Source: Hysterangium stoloniferum
Lineage: Eukaryota > Basidiomycota > Agaricomycetes > Hysterangiales > Hysterangiaceae
DNA: 64,000 bases
Assembly: GCA_015178975.1 (NCBI GenBank)
Contig: WHVD01000267.1
Location: 16,346 to 80,345, forward strand
Direction of reading: 5' to 3'
The notes under the pieces: model-generated
What the model was told of the DNA's origin: nothing
Databases searched by the model: none
The model's input: the letters and a program-made list of their open reading frames with translations, nothing else
Translations under genes and position numbers: made by a program
Shown: in pieces, positions 1 through 9,419 of the stretch
How the letters are laid out: every line of letters starts with the position of its first letter
Numbering within the stretch: position 1 is the first letter of the stretch

Positions 1-1
1 C

Positions 2-608
2 TATATTCCGCAGTGGTTTATTTTACCTAGCTCGCTTCCCAATCTCCGTCCCTTGCTTGTGGAAGAGGACAATCTCAAGCGGCCTGAATCTGTGCACACT
101 TATTTGCCAGCTGGTGTTGTCTGCCATGTAGGGCACCTACGGACTGCAGCAATATTGGAACAATCTCCCCTTGCTTCGTACTATTTCAACCTTTCGACAT
201 TGTTTTATCGGGCAGAGATGATTAATAGCCGACTTAACCTCTACGATCTCATTGTTGAGCGCTTAGGCATCTGTAGTCCGTTCTATCGTGAATATACGGA
301 TCCTTGATGTGTTTAGTATTCGTCCTCAGCTCACTCTTGACGAGACTATGAGCAACTACATTCTGAAAATGACCGAACTTATCGCGCTTTACATCTCCGA
401 TTTTTCCAAGTACCTCAATTGCCCGGTGCCATTTCAGCCCTCGATCGTCTTTCTGCACATCCAACTGTTGAGTATCACTATCGTGGCTATGTGGCGCAAG
501 CTCTTAATAAATAAATCCAGTGGTTCTCCCAGGTGGTCTGAAACAACTACGACAGAGCCATGTGACTCATATTTTGGGAGACCTTCATCTTGGAATATTC
601 ACTCCTAA
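2..608 (+). other. unrecognised left-edge reading frames
   Basis: A frame open from base 2 to a stop at 307 gives about 101 residues with no start inside the window, so it would be the C-terminal part of something beginning upstream. A second frame overlaps it from 288 to 608 and keeps hydrophobic, protein-like composition. The two may be one coding region broken by a frameshift or an unresolved intron, but I recognise no family and see no clear splice sites. It could equally be a transposon remnant or chance ORFs. Confidence 0.2.
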
Positions 609-1383
609 TGTTGACTGTTAAAATAATATCAATGTGTACTTGCAGGTATACTCCTTTATGTTCAACTTTGTCCGCATCACCCTCCAGTGTGTCACAACAG
701 TGAGTGAACGTGCAATACAATTGACGCCACCAAACTGCTAACGGTCCCTTGGCAACACTGAGGTTGTATTAGTATTTCTAGATTGTTTGAGAGACCAAGA
801 GGAAAGCATAATCAATATAGAAAATAACTATTTTCATACATGGTGTCGCACTCCCTGCTGACGGATGTGATTAACGACGGAAAGCCTCTGTACCTGATGG
901 GCCTAATGGCTGTTAAAGTGAAAGACTTATAAATAGCGCAGATAATGAGATTGGTCCTCAAAATGTATCAAAAAAGAAGTCATGACATAGAAAATTGCTT
1001 AGGTCGGCTTTGCATCCCACTAACGCGCTACCTGAATTCAGAGAGGCGAGTGATAGGGCCACTTCAATTTGTAGTATGTATACATTTGTGTCACTGGGGA
1101 TACTATTCCTATAACTGACCCGTGTCTACAGTCGGGGAGAAGATTCAGAGAGAGAACTAGGCGAGCACTGATACATATATTGAGCCAAACAGACCAATTC
1201 ATTGTCGGTTGATCGCTACGTTATATCTGAAATTAGTCTCGGATGCGTCCCAAGTAGTATGGAAGGGGAACAACTGGGTCATAATACTTAGGAGAAATCC
1301 CTCATGCAATTCTTTCCGATAAGATACTGCTAGGAGTATCTTGACATTATGTGATCGATGTACAATGCGCGCATAGCCCACTT
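609..1383. other. no gene recognised
   Basis: AT-rich stretch with frequent stops in all frames. The 1199-1387 minus-strand ORF has no family features. I see no repeat shared with the rest of the window. It forms the 3' flank of the first cupin gene. Confidence 0.4.
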
Positions 1384-2131
1384 TCATATCTTTAATTTTT
1401 CATCCTCCCTTACATTCGTTGAAGCGATAATGACGAAGAATATCTTTGTCCATTTCGTGGGAGATGGGTTGTACCAGGCATGCATCGTCTCACGTTGCAC
1501 GACAACATCGCTATGCCGTGAAACGTAACGTCAATCGGTTAGTTAAATACATAAAGACCGCCAAAAATTGAATACAAGTCACTCACCCTGGTTTCATAAG
1601 TCGTTTCTCGCCACTGTCAAGCTCCATTTCTAATTCCCCTTCGAGGAGGATACCATAATCTATGGATTTCGTCTTGTGCATGGGGAAACGTTCCCCAGGG
1701 GCCATCGATGCCAACATTCCAACCTGGTGAGAGAAATACCGATGAACATTATCTTAAAAGATACGAGAGGTAGTCCCTTACCGTTCCGTTGTTCGGTATT
1801 TGGAATGTTTTATTTCCTGAGGGATCCTCATTTGTGTTTGGCGAGCAATCAACTGGGACCTCGTCCGTAAACCATACAGTTTGAAATCTAACAACTGTTC
1901 AGTAAACTTCTTAAGCAACATCAGAGCGTAATCAATACATGGATCCGCTGGGAAAAGTCCTGTTCCGCAGGTGGTTAGTAAGCATCAGTCGTTGCCACTT
2001 GATCATTATGGTGCACACTGGATGTGTCCCGCCGTATCATCCTGCAATACTTTCGCCTTCCCAGACTCTGGGTCTACACCAGTAACGATTCGGCGAGAAA
2101 GGGAAGGAGGAGAGGTGTGCTCACGAGACAT
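1384..2131 (-). CDS. cupin-domain protein, copy 1
   Basis: Small protein of the RmlC-like cupin superfamily; the substrate is unknown. Start ATG at 2131 (MSRE...). Four exons can be followed: an N-terminal piece with SRRIVTGVDPESGKAK; a piece with TDEVPVDCSPNTNEDPSGNK; a cupin core with PGERFPMHKTKSIDYGILLE followed by a short E-L-E-M-E-L strand and GEKRLMKPG; and a last exon with VVVQRETMHAWYNPSPTKW, ending REDEKLKI at the stop 1384-1386. The H-x-T...E and late HAW residues fit cupin motifs 1 and 2, although motif 1 lacks the usual H-x-H. Introns are about 50-150 bases with GT-AG ends; the first donor reads GTGTGC. It is nearly identical to the gene at 4363-5099 and clearly paralogous to 32144-32868. 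All exons I could follow are open, so it may be functional. Confidence 0.72.
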
Positions 2132-2318
2132 CTTGGAAGTTGCTTAACAGGGTGAGGAATCCCATGCGTATATTCACCGTCTCTTTATAAGGTCTGTTGC
2201 GGCCAGCGCTGCTTACAATCTAAGGACTATTTTATTGGTGAGTTATTGATGATTGACTCCACGCGCAGGTCGCAGCCAATTAGGGAGACCGGTGACAGTA
2301 CATCTTTACGTGTCCAAT

Positions 2319-3030
2319 GGGAACTGGCATGTATCAAAAGGGTAGTATAAGGATAGCTGTAGCACTCTGTCGGTTTCTGTTGGAAATGATGATGAAACAC
2401 TCTTCTCCTAGGGAGGGTTCATCACCTCCTTCAACATTTTATATGAAAATGCATATTGTGGACCATGCCCAGGGAGGTTAATGCATGATTTTACCCATGT
2501 ACACCTGAACTATCACCAAACCTTATCATATCAGAAGATGATTCACTAACTGACACATTGATTAACAGAGAAGTACTCTTATTACAAGTCTATTAAATCC
2601 TTGTAAATTGTGTATTACAATGAGCCAACTCATATTTTTAATAGTTTCAGATAAGGAGCTTTCACAGAGACTTCTATCAGTATTTATTGACTAGGTATTT
2701 GCATTTCTGCCAATGCTTGCTTGAATTGTTAAATAAATCAGACACTTTGCTCTGAGGCTCAGGCTCAAAACACTGTTGTACTCATTCAGGCAGAGGTTAT
2801 TGTAATTATGAATGAACTACAATGTCATGAGGGGCCATCTGGGACAAATATCACTTTTGACATATTTTTACCCTTAATTTCAGTTCATAATATGCCTTAA
2901 ACAAGTTCATTCAAATAGTAAATACACTTACATAACCAGGGACAAGGATGAGTAAGAATGAATAGGGATGAGTAATAAATGAGTAAAGATGTGTAGGAAA
3001 AGGATTAGGTGTTAAGACCCATGCCCTGCC
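2319..3030 (+). repeat. dispersed repeat, copy A
   Basis: Begins TGGGAACTGGCATGTA directly after the cupin duplication unit and matches 19703-20195 over its length, including a GATGAGTAAGAATGAATA microrepeat stretch and the phrase GATTAGGTGTTAAGACC near its end. It differs from copy B mainly by the 2378-2643 insertion. Its class is unknown; the TG start could suit an LTR, but I cannot see a matching CA end. Confidence 0.6.
2378..2643 (+). mobile_element. solo LTR, TSD GTTTC
   Basis: 266-base insertion starting TGTTGGAAATG and ending TTTTTAATA, flanked by GTTTC at 2373-2377 and 2644-2648. The homologous repeat at about 19780 lacks the insertion and has one GTTTC, which is an empty-site proof of insertion. 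Size and the TGTTGG start suit a Copia-type LTR. The terminal TA instead of CA is consistent with a C-to-T change. Confidence 0.8.
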
Positions 3031-3439
3031 CAGAATCAAACCATCTCTTATAACATACTCTGTTTTGATTTTAGTCATTTCCCCAAGTCAAATGTCTCAC
3101 CTGTTCCAGAGCCTGAGGCTCCTCTGAATTAGCTGCACTGGAGCCTGAGGCTTCTCTGAATATATGCTAGTTCATTGTTTGCATGTATTACTTTTATAGA
3201 ACCCCTTTGTGCTGTGATTAGGTTCCTTGGCAATCTTCTCCTATTTCAACTCTAGTCACTTTTTCGAATTATATCCCTCTTGGCCACAGAATCCAAGGCT
3301 TCTTCAAAAATACATTCATTTCCCCTGCCATGGAACCTGAGGTTTCTCCAAAAATATGCTCATCACAAGTATTTCCTTTTAGGACAATCCTTTGTCTCTA
3401 GTTTTAGAGTTTTCTCCAACTACCTAATTATACTGTACC
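3031..3439. repeat. degenerate GCCTGAGGCTTCT repeats
   Basis: No gene. A motif close to GCCTGAGGCTYCTCTGAAT recurs about four times in decaying form (near 3112, 3148, 3290 and 3345). It looks like a short eroded tandem array in old transposon-derived DNA. Confidence 0.4.
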
Positions 3440-4338
3440 TGTAAGGGGACCCTTTGTTCAGAGCCTTGAAAGTATTGTTGCTCCCCAAGAGCATCATCAA
3501 TTCCTCCAAACCATGATTTCCTCATCTTATTGAAGCCTCCCCTGAGTCCACAGTCCAACCCCTTGCTTTTCAAGTCATGTGGTCCCTTTCCAGTGTAAGG
3601 GAGTGAGACTCCCTACACTGTGATCTTGTCATCAATATGTGTGATGTCATGCATCCTATTGTGTCAAGGCCTCCATTGTCCTTCTTTTTCCCATTGTCCT
3701 TCTTTTTCCCATTGTCCTTCTTTTTCCCATTGTCCTTCTTTTTCCCATTGTCCTTCTTTTTCCCATTGTCCTTCTTTTTCCCATTGTCCCTCTTTTTTCC
3801 TATTGTCCTCAACATGTGCTTTTGTTCTTTAAGATTGCGCCACTTGTAGTTTTGCTGTATATAAAGCCTCCCAAGTTCCCTAGAATATCATCAGATTTTA
3901 CCCATCTTTTCACATTAGATATTTTGTGCTCACAGCACAACATATCTTACACCAGACCTTCTGGTCCCATGCTGGACCTTCCTATTTCTTCCCATCACTT
4001 TCCCTCTCATTATGGCCATCAGTTGCTCCTGCTAATATGTATCTCTGAGAAGTAGATGACTAACTCTAGAATCATGCATTAGTAGCCTGATGTCTGGAGA
4101 CCCTCCAGAGACTTGTGGTGCTGGTGTTCCTTTGGTAGAAAGATCCTTGTACCCTATTAGGTAGAGTTACTTTTAGACTACTGGGTGCTTATGGGCCACA
4201 CCTCACAAGGGGGTGTCCTTAGACAATATCTCTTTGGAATCCCTGCTGCTAGGTGTGTTAGACAACTGTTTGTATATACAATATATCATTCTTAATATAG
4301 CTTTGGTTTCCCTCTGCTAGCCTAGTGTGAGTACCACA
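3440..4338 (+). mobile_element. solo LTR of the Gypsy family seen at 58100
   Basis: Starts TGTAAGGGGACC and ends CCTAGTGTGAGTACCACA. The same start (TGTAAGGGGACA) and end occur on the 3' LTR of the minus-strand Gypsy element at 58472-58100, next to its purine-rich tract. The bodies share short blocks (GGATATCCCTCTGCTAG-type phrases) but are diverged, and this copy is longer because it holds an 18-base minisatellite. No clean five-base target duplication is visible if the end is at 4338; GTACC at 3435-3439 recurs at 4331-4335, which would put the end slightly earlier. Confidence 0.6.
3673..3809 (+). repeat. 18-bp minisatellite, about 7 copies
   Basis: CCATTGTCCTTCTTTTTC repeated head to tail with almost no variation, the last unit degraded. 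It lies inside the 3440-4338 LTR. Open frames through it (serine/phenylalanine or lysine/asparagine repeats) are by-products of the array and not genes. Confidence 0.9.
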
Positions 4339-4362
4339 GACAGCAGGGGTTTCTATCTTTAA

Positions 4363-5099
4363 TTATTCATCCTCCCTTACATTCGTTGAAGCGACCAGGA
4401 CGAAGAACATCTTTGTCCATTTCGTTGGAGATGGGTTGTACCAGGCATGCATCGTCTCACGTTGCACGACAACATCGCTATGCCATGAAACGTAATGTCA
4501 ATCGGTAAGTTAAATAGATAATGACCGCCAAAAATTGAATACAAGTTACTCACCCTGGTTTCATAAGTCGTTTCTCACCACTGTCAAGCTCCAGTTCTAA
4601 CTCCCCTTCGAGGAGGATACCATAATCTATGGATTTCGTCTTGTGCATGGGGGCGCGTCCCCCAGGGGCCATCGATACGAACGTCCCAACCTGGTAAGAG
4701 AAATACCGATGAACATTATATTAAAAATATACGAGAGGTAATGCCTTACCGTTCCATTGTTCGATATTTGGAATGTTTTATTTCCTGAGGGATCCTCATT
4801 TGTGTTTGGTGAGCAATCAACTGGGACCTCGTCCGTAAACCACACAGTTTGAAATCTAACAACTGATCAGTAAGCTTCTTAAGCAACATCAGAGCGTAAT
4901 CAATACATGGATCCGCTTGGAAGGGTACTGTTGTGCAGGTGGTTAGTAGGCATCAGTCGTCGCTTCTTCATCATTATGGTGCATACTGGATGTGTCCCAC
5001 TGTATCATCCTGCAATACTTTCGCCTTCCCAGACTCTGGGTCTACACCAGTAACGATTCGGCGAGAAAGGGAAGGAGGAGAGGTGTTCTCACGAGACAT
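4363..5099 (-). CDS. cupin-domain protein, copy 2
   Basis: Second copy of the cupin gene at 1384-2131, with the same exon layout and start (ATG at 5099, MSRE). The core exon carries PGGRAPMHKTKSIDYGILLE and GEKRLMKPG; the last exon carries VVVQRETMHAWYNPSPTKW and stops one lysine-rich tail earlier than copy 1 (stop TAA at 4363-4365). Substitutions are few and mostly conservative (for example FFVLVAS in place of FFVIIAS), and introns are also nearly identical, so the duplication is recent. The duplicated unit runs roughly 1384-2318 against 4355-5290, so 5' flanking sequence was copied too. The first intron donor reads GTATGC here. Substrate unknown. Confidence 0.72.
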
Positions 5100-5299
5100 C
5101 TTGGGAGTGGCTTGATTTGGTGAGGAATCCCATGCGTATGTTCACCGTCTCTTTATAAGGTCTGTTGCGGTCAGCGCTACTTACAAATATCTATGGTCTA
5201 TTTGACTGATGGATGAGTTATTGATGATTGGCGCCACGCGGAGGTCGCAGCCAATTAGGGAGACCGGTGACAGTACATCTTTACGTGTCCAACAAAGCC

Positions 5300-5400
5300 T
5301 GGGAACCCTTGCTACGTTGCGGGGCGGTCATTTCGTGACCTGCCCCACTGCTCGCAGCGGGCTCCGGCTTGTTGGGGGGCTTTGCCCCCCAAACCCCCCC
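5300..5400 (-). other. GC-rich hairpins at probable Helitron 3' end
   Basis: Two strong inverted repeats lie just downstream (minus strand) of the helicase stop: GGTCATTTCGTGACC extended to 5321-5346, and six G / six C arms around CTTTG at 5374-5390. Helitrons characteristically end with a short hairpin just before a CTRR terminus. The hairpin is plain but I cannot fix the exact last base. The shared cupin-duplication flank ends at about 5292, which limits the terminus. Confidence 0.5.
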
Positions 5401-5524
5401 GCGTCCATGACTCTTAAGTATTTCTGAGCACTTTTAAGTATTCTGAGCATTTCTAAGTATTTACATATCACAATCACTGTTCAAAAAAATCAATTAAAAC
5501 AAATCCAATAAATACATTAAAACT

Positions 5525-7320
5525 TCAATCTAATAATACATCTTTGTACACTATATTTGCTGTTCTCTTTGTCTCCTTTAATAATATTTTTATCCTATTC
5601 CAACTTCTTCCCCTTGAAAGTCCCACATACAATTGCCCATGTCCAAACACTGCCATTCTCAAATCTATTCCCACCACTTTCAAAGACTGTCCCTGTGACT
5701 TGTTAATCATCATTGCAAATGCCAACTGCACTGGAAACTGAATATGATGCAGTTTAAATGACAGTTGATCATCATTTGTAATTATTTTGATCCGTGAAAG
5801 AAATGCCAGTTTCCCAGTACATGGTCCAGTTAGAATCCACACTTGAAGCAAATGATTTTCCATTTTTACCAGTTGCAATCATGTTCCATTGAAAAGCCCC
5901 CTCTGTGGATCTATGCTCTGTAACAGCATCAAAGGTACTCCTGGCTTCACCTCAAGTTGACTTGGTGAGATTCCACCAAAATTCAGGCTGTTCAAATACT
6001 CTACAGGATACATCTCTGTCTCACTATCTCCCTCTACAGTATCAGCACTATGGTACATGCGATTCTCTCCAGGGAATTTATTCAGAAGTTCTGAATTAAT
6101 CTCATCTGAATTCCTTGGACACTGTTAAGAACTGAAAACTGACTAATGTCGGTGGCCGACAGGGACCAATCGGAAGGACTCAGCTTCAGCTTATGTGCTG
6201 CGCCCTCGCAAATATCCATAGGGTGTCCTTAGATTTCAGACGGGTGAAGACTAATCCTAAAGAGTTCCTTTCGATGAGATACCGATTGGAACCGAAGGAC
6301 AAGTCGAGTGTCAGGCCAAGGGGTTGGGGCCAGGAGTGGGCAAGCACACGCGAAGGTGGATGGGGGAATTCTTAGTATGAGGCTGTTACAGATGTATGAG
6401 GGTATTCTGAGTCGATATTCTGATTGCCTAGTAACTACAACTACAGTGGGTTCATATACAAGTAACAGGTGTCTAGAAAATACTAACGGGGAGAAAGGCG
6501 GAAAACAGTATTAACAATAAGCTTGACTAGGAACGGGAAGTTTATGATTAGTTCAGAGGCTGATGATAACCGAGAGCGGAATTATGATAAAAGGAAATAG
6601 TTCGAGGACTACAAATATAGATAGACATATGTGAAACATAGGATAGAACAGATCAACATAATGAAAGGGACGTATCAAAAGTTTAACCAGACAATACGAG
6701 TATTTTGATGTGGGCGTAAACAGAGTTTGATCATCACGAAAGCATACATCAGCTTTGGGGGCTGATGGTTTCCGAAGTGATGACTTGAAAATGTTGATAA
6801 GTGGCGATAACCTCGGGACTGATAGGGTTGCGACATGGTCATAACAGACACAGAATTTGCCTGGTCTAAAAAGTCTTCATCTTGCCAATCTCTTTGGTCT
6901 CTATCCACATGGATGTCTGGATATATCTCTGCAATTAGATTAGACATTTCTGGACCACAGATCATATGAGGAGGGATATCCATTGTATGATCCAAAGGTA
7001 AATCCTTCCCATGGCCTATCCAATAGCCACTGAGCAAACTGTTGACTGTCTGGATCATCCTGGTCCACCCACATATTCTTTTTCAAGAACAGTACCTTGA
7101 TATGCTTCCACAGTTCTGATTTCTGGATACATTGTCCAATGATCTGTTCTTTTGAACCCTTTGGTACAACAGGCAAAGTCTGCTAAAAGTCACCTCCCCA
7201 GGCAACAGGAATCCCTCCAAAGGGAAGATCCTCCTTGTCTAATAAATCCTTTAGGGTTCTGTCAACTGCCTCACATGTGAAACGTGACTGCATTGGAACT
7301 TCATCCCAGATAATCAGTCA
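5525..7320 (-). pseudogene. Helitron Pif1-like helicase, C-terminal half
   Basis: Continues the helicase begun at 13148-13414, after removal of the Copia insertion. Read on the minus strand from 7320 it gives the Walker-B-like [13 protein letters not shown], then [13 protein letters not shown], then PVVPKGSKEQIIG. After the solo LTR at 6123-6846 it resumes with PGVPLMLLQSIDPQRGLFNG and ends with the helicase motif FAMMINKSQGQSLK and GQLYVGLSRG, stop at 5525-5527. Lesions seen: TGA in place of a codon before LIIWDE, TAG after WGGDF, TGA near FNGT, and frame changes between 6675 and 7176. Clearly inactive. The INKSQGQS and GLSR motifs are classical for this family. Confidence 0.8.
6123..6846 (-). 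mobile_element. solo LTR, family A, TSD GACAC
   Basis: 724-base LTR reading TGTTATGACC to CTTAACA on the minus strand, flanked by GACAC at 6118-6122 and 6847-6851. It is homologous, in inverted orientation, to the solo LTR at 20545-21286 (shared GTCAGTTTTCTGTTCTTAACA-type end and GTTTATGCCCCCATCAAA-type block). It interrupts the Helitron helicase. No internal retroelement sequence is present, so LTR-LTR recombination removed it. Confidence 0.88.
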
Positions 7321-7325
7321 GACTT

Positions 7326-7613
7326 TGTTAGGTAATCGAGCCTTGAAGAATGCGCAAATGCAAAAATGAGACAGTGTATGTCTCAAAATGACATAATTAA
7401 CTTTGGTTTGAATCTCCTCTTAAAATGTATTGTTATATACATGTAGTATAGTAAGGTGGAACTCTCAGTGAATCACATATTGCTGAGAGTAAGTACTTAG
7501 GTGTTATCATTTACAAAAACAAACAAACTCATATGTATTTGTAGCTTAAAGTTGCTATTAGGTAACATATATATAGCGAATCACATATCGCTGAGACTTA
7601 AAGTTGCTATTAG
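7326..7613 (+). repeat. Copia 5' LTR and adjoining primer site
   Basis: Starts TGTTAGGTAATCGAG right after the GACTT duplication. A 235-base core (7326-7560) ending GCTATTA matches the right LTR at 12908-13142. Bases 7561-7613 repeat the last part of the core (GAATCACATATCGCTGAGA to GCTATTA), a small internal duplication. GGTTATGGGCCCC follows at 7614, and the same phrase follows another LTR at 54423, so it is probably the minus-strand primer site for both elements. Confidence 0.8.
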
Positions 7614-7679
7614 GTTATGGGCCCCAGCCTTATATATTAATTATATTCAAATTAACAAATCCTGTTCGAATTTGCAATA

Positions 7680-9415
7680 ATGAGCACTCTGGACAAAATC
7701 AAAGATTATGAAATAAGCACTGGGAGTGCTTACCAGGTTTTCCCGAAATTACAAAAGGATAATTATTTCACATGGAGTGCAAGCATGAAGACCATACTCG
7801 AGTCATTGGACCAATGGAAGGTCGTGACAGGAGAACTGGTGGATCCAGTATGCGCAGATGCAAAAGTCCCTATGAAAGAAGAACTTGAGATTGAAGAAGC
7901 CTGGGAGCTTCGGAAAAAGAGGGCTTACAGTGAAATAATGTTGCACATTGAAGATGAGCCTAGAGTGGCTATAATGGTGAACAACAATCCAAAGAGTGCA
8001 TGGGAAATGTTGAAAACTACATACGGAACACGTTTGGCCAATAGCCAAGCAACTTTGCTTTCGGAGCTGGTCCAAATGTGTTACGATGGAACAGGAATTA
8101 TTGAGTATAAATCGCAGATGGATGCAATCAGGCTTAAGCTGTTGGAAGCTGGCCATGTTATATCGAATGCCAATTATCTCAGCCTATTTATGAGCACCTT
8201 GCCCGAAGATTTTGATATCATGTCATGACAATCGATGTTACCACCAGACAATCCCACCAGACTCCAGGCACTAACCCGTACGCCCCCATGCACTACAAGC
8301 ACCAATCGTCTGTTTATAGGATTTCCCGCCCGGACTCCGTTACATCAAGACTAGTTATGTTCGACCTCATTAAGACACATATCAGTCACTGGACTTCCCC
8401 CGGACTCCGTCTCTGTCTATGTCTGTCTTCGTCCCACGCATCAGTCACTGGTCCCCGCTTAGAATCCCATCACTGCTCTAATCGAGCCCCATTCCCGTTT
8501 TAGTCAAATGACCTGTCACGATTTAGGACTCCACTTCCGCTCCGTTTCCCATTATGGGTTATGCTTTGTCATGATTTGGACTCCGCTCCATTCTGTTCCA
8601 TTCCTAACACCAAATTTGGTGTTTACTATTCCCATTTTATGTTCTGTTAGTTTCGCTTCATTATTACTGGATTTGGTATGTCATTCACTCCATGGTCTAT
8701 ATAAACTGGAAGATGTTGTACATACAATCCAGTCAGAAAATTAGCTTAGATTCCCCCCAGTAATATATTTTCCGCTCTAAAACCCTACTCTTATCAGACC
8801 GCTCACACTAGTTGGAGCCCATGGGCTCCGGTGCATCTATCTCTCTCACCAATCTCGACTCACGACCCACGACCCACGACCTATGACCTACGACCCACGA
8901 CCCCTGCCCGGACTCCCCAGGATTCCCGTCCGCCTGTTTGAAATTGGACAACACGATCTAGCAAGGGCGCAGCCTATAAGCTGAAGCCAAGTCCTACCGG
9001 ATATCCCGCGGGTTTCTCCAGAGACCCACCCTGTGTGTGTATCCTAACAATCGACTACAACATTGACACTGTTGAAGAGGTCGTCAATAAATTGTGTCAA
9101 GTCAAAATTAGGAAAGAAATCCATCCCGGGTATGCAGAAGGATCAGCATTCCGTGCCCAAAGTATAAATCCACATAGAGGTACAAGTTGATTTAGAAGGG
9201 GCCAACACAGACATGGTGGCATCATGCGTGGTATGCCACCTGGACGTGGCTCATATAGCGGACCGAATAACCCTCCATCTATGGGTTGTTTTGAATGTGG
9301 AGATTTTTCCCATTGGGCGAGAGATTGCCCTAAGAGGAGAAGTCACTTTCATTGTCCAGGAGAAATTCGCCCTAATCCCCAATATGGCGATAATCAGGGC
9401 GGGCAGGTCCAATAA
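7680..9415 (+). pseudogene. Copia gag (split by solo LTR)
   Basis: Capsid-like protein of the Copia element (UBN2/gag-polypeptide type). ATG at 7680 opens MSTLDKIKDYE, with FPKLQKDNYFTWSASMK and SAWEMLKTTYGTRLANSQAT, typical of this gag family. It stops at 8226 next to the solo LTR 8236-9049. After the LTR, a region reading NIDTVEEVVNKLCQVK-like sequence leads to a CCHC zinc knuckle, CFECGDFSHWARDC, near 9281-9322, and a stop at 9413-9415. A one-base frame change near 8225 accompanies the insertion point. Not functional as it stands. Confidence 0.82.
8236..9049 (+). mobile_element. solo LTR, family A, TSD ATCGA
   Basis: 814-base LTR, TGTTACCACC to ATCCTAACA, flanked by ATCGA at 8231-8235 and 9050-9054. 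It is strongly similar in the same orientation to 59869-60688, including a core-promoter-like GGTCTATATAAACTGG at about 8693-8708 and the shared AAGCTGAAGCCAAGTCCT. It has many C-to-T differences from that copy, so it is older or more heavily methylated and mutated. It sits inside Copia gag. The small ORFs within it are not genes. Confidence 0.92.
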
Positions 9416-9419
9416 AAGA

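Noticed and set aside
8690-8710. TATATAAACT as a promoter of a host gene
   Set aside because: It lies inside a solo LTR and recurs in the sister LTR at about 60327; it is the LTR promoter motif, with no gene following.
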